Assembly (NCBI GenBank): GCA_036924085.1
Contig: JAVGWX010000011.1
Coordinates: 15,957,108 to 16,021,107, forward strand
Direction of reading: 5' to 3'
Origin: Ariolimax columbianus
Lineage: Eukaryota; Mollusca; Gastropoda; Stylommatophora; Arionidae
Length of the DNA: 64,000 nucleotides
The notes beneath the pieces were generated by a model. The model searched no databases. It had not been told where the DNA came from and saw nothing but the letters and a program-made list of their open reading frames with translations. This document shows positions 10,849-21,765 of the stretch, piece after piece. Both the position numbers and the translations under genes were made by a program. Position 1 is the first letter of the stretch; each line of letters starts with the position of its first letter.

Positions 10849-10860
10849 TCGTTGCTGTTC
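10849..10860. repeat. Target-site duplication, left copy (partner 12946-12957)
   Basis: TCGTTGCTGTTC lies directly outside both ends of the I-like LINE: next to the GAA-type tail on the left and the truncated RT on the right. Perfect 12-base match. Confidence 0.8.
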
Positions 10861-12945
10861 TTCTTCTTCTTCTTCATCGTACGCAGTCAGACAGTAACCA
10901 TTTTTTTTCTCGAAAAAAGCGGCGGTCATCATGAGGCTGTCGACACTGCCATAGAGCTTGTCTTGTGGTTCCACTGGTGATGGCCACATCTGCTCTCTAT
11001 GATCCTCGTATGTCGGGCAGTTCTGCAGCAGATGCTCAGCGGTCATTTTCACGGTACCACACGGGCATTCGTCGGTACCACCTATCTTTAATTTGTTGTC
11101 ATTTGGTCTTGGATCTGGCTTTAATAAGCCGTTTTGACTCTTCGTACGTCATACTAGTATCTGTTTGTGGTAGTCTTGCACCTTCTTTTGCCAGTCTGTC
11201 TGCCTCCTAGTTGCCTTGGATGTTGCAGTGTGATGGGACCCACTGTACCACTACCCTTTTTGGTAGGAACTGCTGGCATAGTTGACAGAGTGCTGCTCTT
11301 AAGTCATTAAGCTCAGTGTTTTTCTGGCTTTTTAGCGCTGTGACTACGGCAAGAGCATCTGTCAGCAGGACTATATGGCTTTCATTTTCTTTATGTATCA
11401 CCATTTCTTCCACTGCCGCCCTCAGTGCCTCTGCCTCCGCTCTGAAATTGCTTGTGTACTTACCAGTAGCGAATGACAGTGTTATTTTTCTGCCATTTGG
11501 TAGGTTCATAAATGCTCCTGCCCCTCCGTTCTGTGTAGTGTTTGTTACAGAACCGTCGGTGTATGCATGGGTCCAGTCCATTCTTGGGTAGTTTTTCGAT
11601 ATAAAGCTTAGGGTAGTATCTCTCCTTTTTTTTCAGTCTGGCAGTTTTTGTTTCCAATACCTGGTATATTTTCTACCACCTCTGGAAATATATCCTGCCT
11701 CCAGGTAGGTTTTCATACAGTAGTGATGGGCTTTGGTATTGTTAGTGCGTTTATGGGATCTTCGTGCATCTTTGCTTTGGCTATTTCTGCAACGTTTCTC
11801 CGCTTTAGTTTCCCATTTCCCAAATTGTTTAGTCTCTGGTGCATTGGGTGATCAGTCAGTCTTCGGAGTTTCTCTGACTGCAGCTGGGCTCTGCAGTCTC
11901 TTCTATCGGTCATGGGTTGCAGCTTTGTAATATTTTCAAATTCTACAATTGGCGTTGACTTCATGCCCCCTGTTATAACTCTCATGGCTTGGTTTTGAAG
12001 TTTGTTAACTTTATCGAAGTTCGCCTTTGCTGCTGTTGTCCATGCCGCAATGCCATACTCGAGAACTCGTCTCACTCTTCCAGTGTACAGTTTCTTTAGT
12101 ATACTTTCGTCTGCTCCCCAGCTTGTGCCAGCAAGTTTCCTCATGATTGCCATTCTTTCTATGGCTCTCATTCGGTTTCTCTCGATCTGACTTTTCCATG
12201 TCATGCGCCGATCAAATGTGACTCCCAGATAGTTTGGGTTGTCGTTTGGCTGCAGGAATTTTCCATTTAGACTTAATTTGGTGTTTTATGGTTTGATTGA
12301 AAGCGAGAATATTGTACACGTGGTTTTCTCCTCGTTTATTTTGACCATACGTGAGTTCACCCACTCTTCCAGCGATGTTTGGGCCTGCTGCATCCGATTT
12401 CTTGCTATGATGAGATTCTTTTCAGAGGTCTACATAGCCAGATCGTCTGCAAACATTGAGCTATGGACTCTTCTTGGTATATTCTCTGTAATGTCGTTTA
12501 TATACACCAGGAAGAGTGTGGGTGACAGTACTCCCCCTTGGGGTACTGCCTGCTCGAGTGTCACCTTTTTGCTCATCTGCCCTTGTACTTGGACTCTGGC
12601 CGTTCTTTGTTTGAGGTAGTGGTTGATCCACTTGTACATTCTCCCACAAACTTCACTTTTACTTAGCTTGACTCTAAGTCCTGTCTTTCCAGACTTTGTC
12701 AAATGCCTTTTCCAGGTCCACCCAAACCGCTACTGTATGTTTCTGTGCCTGGTAGGCATCTTCTATTTCCTGGGCTATGAGGATGACCTGGTCCTTAGTT
12801 GATCTGTGCTGTCTAAAGCCGGCTTCCTGTGGAATTAGTATTCGTTTTTCTTCCAGATGCCACATCAGTCTTGTGTGTATCATACGTTCCATCAGTTTGC
12901 CGACACATCTCAGTAGGCTGATAGGCCTGTATCCATTTGGATCTG
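10861..12945 (-). mobile_element. I-like LINE, 5'-truncated copy with RT, RNase H and C-terminal motif
   Basis: Runs on the minus strand from mid-RT to the 3' tail (CTT repeat at 10861-10875 on plus). Open pieces at 12674-12892 and 12430-12702 encode RT: AGFRQHRSTKDQV, WVDLEKAFDKVW, QAVPQGGVLSPTLFLVYIND and SSMFADDLAM. Pieces at 11713-12204, 11207-11581 and 10732-11052 encode LAGTSWGAD, RVLEYGIAAWTTA, the RNase H (AYTDGS, RAEAEAL, LTDAL, WVPSHCN) and the MTAEHLLQNCPTYED end. Stops and frameshifts separate them, so it is a pseudogene. TCGTTGCTGTTC flanks it at 10849-10860 and 12946-12957. Confidence 0.9.
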
Positions 12946-13165
12946 TCGTTGCTGTTCATTCTAAGCACATGTCTAATGTATGTCCGCCATTGTTTTTCTT
13001 ATGATGGTAGAAACATATTGTTGGTTGGTGTTTTCTCTTATTAGTCTGTTGGTTTTAAATTCTTCCCAGCACAGCAGATATATATTTTGAAGAGCATTCA
13101 GTTGATTTTCTAATGTCTTTGTCGTTTTCAAGCTTCCGTATATGTATGTAACCACTGATATTGCG

Positions 13166-14035
13166 TTGATTTACACATCCTCAGCTTTGGTTAAAAGTAA
13201 TGATTTATAGGGGGTAGCAAGGTCTGGGCTGGAGGTCCCACTTGTTAAAGGAAAGTGAAGCATGTTATAGCCTATCCTTTCCAGGTGTAGAGATCGCCGC
13301 TGGAATCACTGCTCGGCTTGCCGGGCAGGAGTTTCGATACCGATGACCTATCCTACATTATGGCGTCTTAGCAGCACCTTCAAGAGAAGCCATCTGTTTA
13401 TTACAGGGCCTGCTTGGGAGGGGGGGGGGGGGCCGCAATCGAGTACCCAGAGGTATAACTGGACTCATTAGCCTTGATTGGCAGCCAATCTAAGAAAATG
13501 TAAACTCTGACTCTAAACTCGGGTAGACCAAGCTCGTTAGCCTGTTCAGGCATTTCGCATAGGAGAGGGGCAACTCTTATTTTTAACCCACAAGTGCCAG
13601 AAAGTTCTGGCTAGTCCTGGGACGATGAGAGTATCATCGGATGGTTCGAGTAATTAGTATCTGCTGACAATGACTCCACTGCCTTGTGGAAACCTAGTGA
13701 GAGGGTAGGGCAACGGGAGTAAACTCAGACAGAAAATCCAGAATGGTAGCACCTAAAGCGGATGGTTTCAAAATTGTGAACCCGTTCCGGCAGCTCCTGT
13801 AGCTGAGCTGGTACACATTGCCACGCGTTGCATTCGTTTGGATTACACCAGTGAGGCTGAGAGGGGGGTTTTGCAGTTTTGGCAGCCCATGGTCTCCATA
13901 TTCAGCGCCCAGGCGTGCGTCCTGGAGAAACTACTGAGAAGGCGTCTGGTTTACAGAGACTGTGACGCCTATGAGTTGAATTAATGAGTGATTTATATAT
14001 TTTAAATAAATACCAGAGAAGACAGTGGCTTCTCA
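13166..14035. other. Unassigned region with a tRNA-like fragment
   Basis: A G run lies at about 13418-13432. At about 13793-13860 the sequence AGCTCCTGTAGCTGAGCTGG followed by TACACATTGCCACGCGTTGC resembles a tRNA 5' half (TAGCTCAGCTGGTA-like A box), probably a decayed SINE head. No coding content was recognised. Confidence 0.4.
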
Positions 14036-17000
14036 AGAAGATCAGTAGAAGAAGAAGAGATAGAAGAATAAGAGGTAGAAGAAGAAGATAGGTAGAAGAA
14101 TACGATATATCAGACGAAGAGATAGAAGAAAAAGAGGTAGAAGAAATAGAAGAAGAAGAGGTAGAAGAAGAGTTGGAAGAAGAACAGGTAGACGAAGAGG
14201 TAGAAGAAGAAGAGGTAGAAGAAGAAGAGGTAGAAGAAGAAGAGGTAGCAGAAGAAGAGGTAGAGGAAGAAGAGGTAGAAGAAGAAGAGGTAGTAGAAGA
14301 AGAGGTAGAAAAAGAAGAGGTAAAAGAAATAGAAGAAGAAGAGATGGAAGAAATAGAAGAAGAAGAGGTAGAAGAAGAGTTGGAAGAAAAACAGGTAGAC
14401 GAAGAGGTAGAAGAAGAAGAGGTAGGAGAAGAAGAGGTAGAAGAAGAAGAGGTAGAAGAAGAAGAGGTAGAAGAAGAAGACGTAGAAGAAGAAGAGGTAG
14501 AGGAAGAAGAGGTAGAATAAGAAGAGGTAGTAGAAGAAGAGGTAGAAAAACAAGAGGTAGAAGAAATAGAAGAAGAAGAGGTAGAAGAAATAGAAGAAGA
14601 AGAGGTAGAAGAAGAGTTGGAAGAAGAACAGGTAGACGAAGAGGTAGAAGAAGAAGAGGTAGAAGAAGAAGAGGTAGAAGAAGAATAGGTAGAAGAAGAA
14701 GAGGTAGAAGAAGAGGTAGTAGAAGAAAAGACAGACGAAGAAAAGGTAGAGGAAGAGGTAGAAGAAGAAGAGGTAGAAGAAGAGGTAGGAGAGGAAGAGG
14801 TAGAAGAAGAAGAGGTAGAAGAAGAAAAGGTAGTAGAAGAAAAGGTTGAACAAGAAAAGGTAGAGGAAGAGGTAGAAGAAGAAGAGGTAGAAGAAGAGTT
14901 GGAAGAAGAACAGGTAGACGAAGAGGTAGAAGAAGAAGAGGTAGAAGAAGAAGAGATAGAAGAAGAACAGGTAGAAGAAAAAGAGGTAGTAGAAGAAGAG
15001 GTAGAAGAAGAAGAGGTAGAAAAAGAAGAGGTAGAAGAAGAAAAGGTAGTAGAAGAAAAGGTTGAACAAGAAAAGGTAGAGGAAGAGGTAGAAGAAGAAG
15101 AGGTAGAAGAAGAGTTGAAAGAAGAACAGGTAGACCAAAAGGTAGAAGAAGAAGTGGTAGAAGAAGAAGAGATAGAAGAATAAGAGGTAGAAGAAGAAGA
15201 TAGGTAGAAGAATACGATATATCAGACGAAGAGATAGAAGAAGAAGAGGTAGAATAAATAGAAGAAGAAGAGGTAGAAGAAGAGTTGGAAGAAGAACAGG
15301 TAGACGAAGAGGTAGAAGAAGAAGAGGTAGAAGAAGAAGAGGTAGAAGAAGAAGAGGTAGAAGAAGAAGAGGTAGAAGAAGAAGAGGTAGAGGAAGAAGA
15401 GGTAGAAGAAGAAGAGGTAGTAGAAGAAGAGGTAGAAAAAGAAGAGGTAAAAGAAATAGAAGAAGAAGAGATAGAAGAAATAGAAGAAGAAGAGGTAGAA
15501 GAAGAGTTGGAAGAAGAACAGGTAGACGAAGAGGTAGAAGAAGAAGAGGTAGAAGAAGAAGAGGCAGAAGAAGAAGAGGTAGAAGAAGAAGAGGTAGAAG
15601 AAGAAGACGTAGAAGAAGAAGAGGTAGAGGAAGAAGAGGTAGAAGAAGAAGAGGTAGTAGAAGAAGAGGTAGAAAAAGAAGAGGTAGAAGAAATAGAAGA
15701 AGAAGAGGTAGAAGAAATAGAAGAAGAAGAGGTAGAAGAAGAGTTGGAAGAAGAACAGGTAGACGAAGAGGTAGAAGAAGAAGAGGTAGAAGAAGAAGAG
15801 GTAGAAGAAGAAGAGGTAGAAAAAGAAGAGGTAGAAGAAGAGGTAGTAGAAGAAAAGACAGACGAAGAAAAGGTAGAGGAAGAGGTAGAAGAAGAAGAGG
15901 TAGAAGAAGAGGTAGGAGAGGAAGAGGTAGAAGAAGTAGAGGTAGAAGAAGAAAAGGTAGTAGAAGAAAAGGTTGAACAAGAAAAGGTAGAGGAAGAGGT
16001 AGAAGAAGAAGAGGTAGAAGAAGAGTTGGAAGAAGAACAGGTAGACGAAGAGGTAGAAGAAGAAGAGGTAGAAGAAGAAGAGGTAGAAGAAGAAGAGGTA
16101 GAAGAAGAAGAGGTAGTAGAAGAATAGGTAGAAGAAGAAGAGGTAGAAGAAGAAGAGGTAGAAGAAGAAGAGGTAGAAGAAGAAAAGGTAGTAGAAGAAA
16201 AGGTTGAACAAGAAAAGGTAGAAGAAGAGGTAGAAGAAGAAGAGGTAGAAGAAGAGGTAGTAGAAGAAAAGACAGACGAAGAAAAGGTAGAGGAAGAGGT
16301 AGAAGAAGAAGAGGTAGAAGAAGAAAAGGTAGTAGAAGAAAAGGTTGAACAAGAAAAGGTAGAGGAAGAGGTAGAAGAAGAAGAGGTAGAAGAAGAGTTG
16401 GAAGAAGAACAGGTAGACCAAAAGGTAGAAGAAGAAGAGGTAGAAGAAGAAGAGGTAGAAGAAGAAGAGGTAGAAGAAGAAGAGGTAGAAGAAGAAGAGG
16501 TAGAAGAAGAAGAGGTAGAGGAAGAAGAGGTAGAAGAAGAAGAGGTAGTAGAAGAAGAAGTAGAAAAAGAAGAGGTAGAAGAAATAGAAGAAGAAGAGGT
16601 AGAAGAAGAGGTAGTAGAAGAAAAGACAGACGAAGAAAAGGTAGAGGAAGAGGTAGAAGAAGAAGAGGTAGAAGAAGAAGAGGTAGAAGAAGAAAAGGTA
16701 GTAGAAGAAAAGGTTGAACAAGAAAAGGTAGAGGAAGAGGTAGAAGAAGAAGATCTAGAAGAAGAGTTGGAAGAAGAACAGGTAGACGAAGAGGTAGAAG
16801 AAGAAGAGGTAGAAGAAGAAGAGGTAGAAGAAGAAGAGGTAGAAGAAGAAGAGGTAGTAGAAGAAGAGGTAGAAGAAGAAGAGGTAGAAGAAGAAGAGGT
16901 AGAAGAAGACGAGGTAGAAGAAGAAAAGGTAGTAGAAGAAAAGGTTGAACAAGAAAAGGTAGAAGAAGAGGTAGAAGAAGAAGAGGTAGAAGAAGAGGTA

Positions 17001-18925
17001 GTAGAAGAAAAGACAGACGAAGAAAAGGTAGAGGAAGAGGTAGAAGAAGAAGAGGTAGAAGAAGAGGTAGGAGAGGAAGAGGTAGAAAAAGAAGAGGTAG
17101 AAGAAGAAAAGGTAGTAGAAGAAAAGGTTGAACAAGAAAAGGTAGAGGAAGAGGTAGAAGAAGAAGAGGTAGAAGAAGAGTTGGAAGAAGAACAGGTAGA
17201 CCAAAAGGTAGAATAAGAAGAGGTAGAAGAAGAAGAGGTAGAAGAAGAAGAGGTAGAAGAAGAAGAGGTAGAAGAAGAAGAGGTAGTAGAAGAAGAGGTA
17301 GAAGAAGAAGAGGTAGAAGAAGAAGAGGTAGTAGAAGAAGAGGTAGAAAAAGAAGAGGTAGAAGAAATAGAAGAAGAAGAGGTACAAGAAGAGTTGGAAG
17401 AAGAACAGGTAGACGAAGAGGTAGAAGAAGAAGAGGTAGAAGAAGAAGAGGTAGAAGAATAAGAAGTAGAAGAAGAAGAGGTAGAAGAAGAAGAGGTAGA
17501 GGAAGAAGAGGTAGAAGAAGAAGAGGTAGTAGAAGAAGAAGTAGAAAAAGAAGAGGTAGAAGAAATAGAAGAAGAAGAGGTAGAAGAAATAGAAGAAGAA
17601 GAGGTAGAAGAAGAGTTGGAAGTAGAACAGGTAGACGAAGAGGTAGAAGAAATAGAAGAAGAAGAGGTAGAAGAAATAGAAGAAGAAGAGGTAGAAGAAG
17701 AGTTGGAAGTAGAACAGGTAGACGAAGAGGTAGAAGAAGAAGAGGTAGAAGAAGAAGAGGTAGAAGAAGAAGAGGTAGAAGAAGAAGAGGTAGAAGAAGA
17801 GGTAGTAGAAGAAAAGACAGACGAAGAAAAGGTAGAGGAAGAGGTAGAAGAAGAAGAGGTAGAAGAAGAAGAGGTAGAAGAAGAAAAGGTAGTAGAAGAA
17901 AAGGTTGAACAAGAAAAGGTAGAGGAAGAGGTAGAAGAAGAAGAGGTAGAAGAAGAGTTGGAAGAAGAACAGGTAGACGAAGAGGTAGAAGAAGAAGAGG
18001 TAGAAGAAGAAGAGGTAGAAGAAGAAGAGGTAGAAGAAGAAGAGGTAGAAGAAGAGGTAGAAGAAGAAGAGGTAGTAGAAGAAGAGGTAGAAGAAGAAGA
18101 GGTAGAAGAAGAAGAGGTAGTAGAAGAAGAGGTAGAAAAAGAAGAGGTAGAAGAAATAGAAGAAGAAGAGGTAGAAGAAATAGAAGAAGAAGAGGTAGAA
18201 GAAGACTTGGAAGAAGAAGAGGTAGAAGAAGAGGTAGTAGAAGAAAAGACAGACGAAGAAAAGGTATAGGAAGAGGTAGAAGAAGAAGAGGTAGAAGAAC
18301 AGGTAGGAGAGGAAGAGGTAGAAGAAGAAAAGGTAGAAGAAGAAAAGGTAGTAGAAGAAAAGGTTGAACAAAAAAAGGTAGAGGAAGAGGTAGAAGAAGA
18401 AGAGGTAGAAGAAGAGTTGGAAGAAGAACAGGTATACGAAGAGGTAGAAGAAGAAGAGGTAGAAGAAGAAGAGGTAGAAGAAGAAGAGGTAGAAGAAGAA
18501 GAGGTAGTAGAAGAAAAGACAGACGAAGAAAAGGTAGAGAAAGAGGTAGAAGAAGAAGAGGTAGAAGAAGAGTTGGAAGAAGAACAGGTAGACGAAGAGG
18601 TAGAAGAAGAAGAGGTAGAAGAAGAAGAGGTAGAAGAAGAAGAGGTAGAAGAAGAAGAGGTAGTAGAAGAAAAGACAGACGAAGAAAAGGTAGAGGAAGA
18701 GGTAGAAGAAGAAGAGGTAGAAGAAGAGGTAGGAGAGGAAGAGGTAGAATAAGAAGAGGTAGATGAAGAAAAGGTAGTAGAAGAAAAGGTTGAACAAGAA
18801 AAGGTAGAGGAAGAGGTAGAAGAAGAAGATGTAGAAGAGGAGGTAGGAGAGAAAGAGGTAGAAGAAGAAAAGGAAGATGAAGAAAAGATAGAAGAAGAAG
18901 AGGTAGAAGAAGATTAGACAGGAGA
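14036..18925. repeat. 4.9-kb purine-only minisatellite (GAAGAAGAAGAGGTA class)
   Basis: Units are mainly 15 bases (GAAGAAGAAGAGGTA), with 12-, 18- and 21-base variants (GAAGAAGAGGTA, GTAGTAGAAGAA-type). Larger modules are marked by GAGTTGGAAGAAGAACAGGT, AAAGACAGACGAAG and AAGGTTGAACAAG. A landmark TACGATATATCAGACGAAG recurs at 14101 and 15213, giving a 1,112-base higher-order duplication. Nearly all units are multiples of three, so long frames stay open on both strands: Glu/Val-rich on plus, Leu/Phe/Tyr-rich on minus, up to 680 codons. I read these as by-products of composition, not genes. Occasional TAG/TAA codons interrupt both. Confidence 0.95.
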
Positions 18926-19084
18926 CCTCATCAATTCGCTGGTCAGTATTTTAAAAAGTTAATTGTTCATCGCAAGGGATGATGGCGACACCCTCAGACC
19001 ATGGTCATCTGTATTTTATCTAAACTATAGATGGCCTTGGTCAGACGGTGGGTCTTGATGAAGTAACTTGCGCTGTATTTATAT
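18926..19084. other. Short spacer
   Basis: Nothing recognised. Its end (ACTTGCGCTGTATTTATATT) resembles 63225-63245 (ACATGCGCTGTGTTTAGATT). Confidence 0.4.
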
Positions 19085-19890
19085 TATAGTGCCGCCTAGT
19101 TGGCTGCTATACGTTTCTTGGCAAGTGTGTGGTATAGCATCTGCCTATTGGCTATCATCTGCCGCCAGTGTGGTATGACATACATTGGGGAAACTGGTAT
19201 GGAACTGCGGGAGCGTTTCCGCCAACATCTCAACGACATCCGCAACCGCACTGGTTCCCCAATTCCCAACCACTTCAATGGTCTTGAGCACCGGGGTACG
19301 GCTGACGTTATTGTCACTGGTCTAGTTTCTTGGTTCTCTGACGATCGTCATCGATTCGCCTTCGAGAATATACATATCTTCAGCATGGGCTGTCTCCAAC
19401 CACATGGCATTAATATCTTCCATACCTTTTCTTAAAACCTCATACTGGCCCCCGTCTATTTGTCTTCCTTTGCCCCCCCCCCCTATTCATTTCTTCTATC
19501 AGTTCTCCCCCCCCCCGTCCTATATTAATCTCATCACCTCCCGGCTTATGTCACCTTCTCTTTGGTCTCCCACTTGGATCACTATTTGGCCGTGTCCATA
19601 TTTGGCCACCATTGGCTTACCTGGCGCATTCTCCTCCACTTCTTACGCTCTCATGGCTACCTTATTTGACCGCTCTCCTTCATTTTCAGTCAAACATCTG
19701 ACCCAATCGGTCGCTTAGACAGACTGGGTCTACTATAAGATAAGTTGACCATTTTCTCCTTATATGTTGATTTGTTAGTTCAGTATTATTGTCCCTGATG
19801 AAGGCCTATTGGTCGTAGCGTAGGGTTTGTTTGTGTTCTCGTCTCGGTGCGGTATCTGACCATACCCATTTTAAAATTTTGATTAAACTC
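19085..19890 (+). mobile_element. Penelope-like element, GIY-YIG endonuclease end
   Basis: The frame 19100-19435 encodes a GIY-YIG nuclease domain: CRQCGMTYIGETGMELRERF, RQHLNDIRNRTGS, PIPNHFNGLEHRG, then a late FENIHIFSMGCLQPHGINI. The GMTYIGET core, the arginine of RERFRQH and the FEN glutamate are at the usual positions. In animals this form with CxxCG before YIGET and a HF-x-GH block is typical of the C-terminal nuclease of Penelope-like retroelements. The RT that should precede it is absent, so the copy is 5'-truncated. The ATG is probably not a true start. A CTGATGAAGGCC block at about 19795 fits the 3' region of this class. Confidence 0.75.
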
Positions 19891-20104
19891 AACCTTAAAT
19901 AACTTTTACAATTTGTTTCATGTTTTTTTCCCAGTACGGTAGTTAGGCATTGCTTTCAGTGCGTCGATGAGCAATCAAACCTTGTGCGTTGGGAATGTGA
20001 AAACCGAGGGAGTCTCACCCCTAGGCAACGCTGCCTCCCTGCTTTAGTGATATACCCAACGAGAAATGTAACTCACAAGGTAATGTTTTTCTACATACGT
20101 TTGT

Positions 20105-20665
20105 ATTTTATCATTCAAAAACAATGAAATTTGAGGAGAAGAAACTGTTTCCCATAGTTTGAAACTGTAACAACTGAAAATACATTTTCTTGTTACGTAT
20201 GATTATCTGCAAAGCATCTGGGAGCATGGGGGTCATTTTTTTAAATGACAATGTACAGCACCGCGTGTGTCCACCACGTGCGTTGATCGTGGATCGACAG
20301 CTGCGCCTCGTGGATCGAATGCCGGGCCTCAGTAAATCCTGTGCAATGTGCACGAATTCTTGGCGAAGCTGCCGTACACATCTGCGGTGGATGCTGTCTT
20401 GCTAAAGTCGACGTTCCAGACATGCTCAATTGGAGACAGGTCAAGAGAAATTGCAGGCCAGGGCAAGATTATAATGTTTGTTGGCTTCGAGTTCGTCCTG
20501 CACGACTCTGGCAACACGAGGGCGGAATTTGTCTTGCTGAAGCATAATGCATGTAATGCAGTAATAGTGCATTCAGAGAGGCTGTTTCCAGTCCATCTCC
20601 TTATGTTATCCATACTTAAAACGTTGCCTGCATCTTGAACGACTGCCTTCCACCTTACCCTACGG
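20105..20665 (-). pseudogene. Tc1/mariner-superfamily transposase, C-terminal half, broken
   Basis: On the minus strand the segments in order are LQQDKFRPRVARVVQDELEA (second catalytic Asp region), then ILPWPAISLDLSPIEHVWNV (third catalytic acidic region, in a second frame), then RQLRQEF and INARGGHTRC. This is the end of a DDE transposase of the Tc1/mariner type, where the last element is usually NARGGHTRY-like. At least two frameshifts separate the parts, and the N-terminal DNA-binding half was not found. Dispersed repeat Z follows at once on the same strand and may be part of the same element or a neighbour. Confidence 0.75.
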
Positions 20666-20689
20666 GACGATGAGGCTAACGTCTGGTCA

Positions 20690-20990
20690 GGCAAAACATA
20701 CTGATCAGACAATGTTAGCCAGGTACAGGAGAAATATACGGGCTAAGACCCTCACTTGACCTCCTCGCTGGTCGTCCTGCAAACGGGCTGTTGTCGAGGA
20801 CAACAATCTGGCTAACAAGGTGAGGTTTGACGTGATCCCCGTAGTAGTGAGCGACAGGCAGATGAAGCCAAGCATAGCACTACTGCATGAGGGACCCCGG
20901 TCCACCTTCATCAGCACGCTCGGAATGTGAGAAAAGCTACGACAACACGCCACTTAACGTCCTTTTTAGGGCGCACAAAAGATTAAAACT
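20690..20990 (-). repeat. Dispersed repeat 'Z', copy 3 (inverted)
   Basis: Reverse complement of the family at 2425 and 9205, with blocks TGCTATGCTTGGCTTCATCT, GATCCCCGTAGTAGTGAG (as read on plus) and CCACTTAACGTCC. It is the longest copy. An 82-codon open minus frame at 20705-20953 reads MKVDRGPSCSSAMLGFICLS, resembling the 9.2-kb copy. Confidence 0.75.
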
Positions 20991-21024
20991 ATTCGTTGTG
21001 GGCATTCAACAACAACAACACCCC

Positions 21025-21765
21025 CCCCCCCCCCTATTCTTCGTTATGGTCTTCAGCAAGAAAGTATATCTCGTTATATTACCCAAATAACGTAACTGTC
21101 TAACTCTGATTTCGGTCATTAATTCTATTGTCACCCCTACTTTTTGATATACATTAAAATTTGTTTTCTTCTCTTTCCAAGAAATGTGACCCAATCTGCT
21201 ATATACCCACATTTGTTTTCTTCTCTTTCCAAGAAATGTGACACAATCTTCTATATACCCACATTTGTTTTCTTCTCTTTCCAAGAAATGTGACACAATC
21301 TTCTATATACCCACATTTGTTTTCTTCTCTTTCCAAGAAATGTGACACAATCTTCTATATACCCACATTTGTTTTCTTCTCTTTCCAAGAAATGTGACAC
21401 AATCTTCTATATACCCACATTTGTTTTCTTCTCTTTCCAAGAAATGTGACACAATCTTCTATATACCCACATTTGTTTTCTTCTCTTTCCAAGAAATGTG
21501 ACACAATCTTCTATATACCCACATTTTGGAGACTGCAATACTCTTTTTCCAACTTTTTATTCATTGTCCATGTTTGTTCGCCATAACGTAGTGACGAGTA
21601 TACATAACACCTGACAATTCTCATTTTTAAATTCTGATTTATCTGTTTGGATGTCAGTATGTGTCACATGTTGCCGAATACCATCTTGGCCATGCCTATT
21701 CTCTTTCTGATTTCTTGTTTACAGCTGCATTCTTCCGTTATTATGTGACCTAGATAGGAGCTAAC
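21025..21765 (-). mobile_element. LINE C-terminal remnant containing a 52-bp minisatellite
   Basis: Minus strand from 21765: SYLGHIITEECSCKQEIRKR, IGMAKMVFGNM, LTSKQINQNLKMRIVRCYVY, LRYGEQTWTMNKKLEKEY, then the repeated WVYSRLGHISWKEKKTN-like segment, and finally VGVTIELMTEIRVRQLRYLG. These are ordinary LINE boxes in the normal order (KYLG, lyr-CYV, TW-T, WKE-T, RQLRYLGH). The copy has stops and lacks the RT core and endonuclease. Confidence 0.7.
21158..21530. repeat. 52-bp minisatellite, about seven units, inside a LINE
   Basis: Successive units (ACATTTGTTTTCTTCTCTTT, then CCAAGAAATGTGACACAATC and TTCTATATACCC) are almost identical. CCCAC landmarks at 21206 and 21258 give a 52-base step. 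Fifty-two is not a multiple of three. Confidence 0.92.

Larger units (their letters stand above)
10735..13165 (-). mobile_element. Host LINE C-terminal remnant split by an I-like LINE
   Basis: The two flanks join into one minus-strand LINE tail. The right flank (12958-13165) reads KTTKTLENQLNALQNIYLL and RENTNQQYVSTIIRKTMADI; the left flank (10735-10860) continues with GSRRQQKKKIGRLKET and a YGLNYGS end. Cutting out 10861-12945 and one 12-base duplication joins them at a point where GHVLRM-like and GRPKETW-like boxes are expected. Frameshifts are present. Confidence 0.6.

Noticed and set aside
14110..18797. Very long open frames (up to 680 codons) reading Leu/Phe/Tyr on minus and Glu/Val on plus
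   Set aside because: They are translations of a purine minisatellite made of multiples of three. Both strands are open at once, and composition alone explains it.
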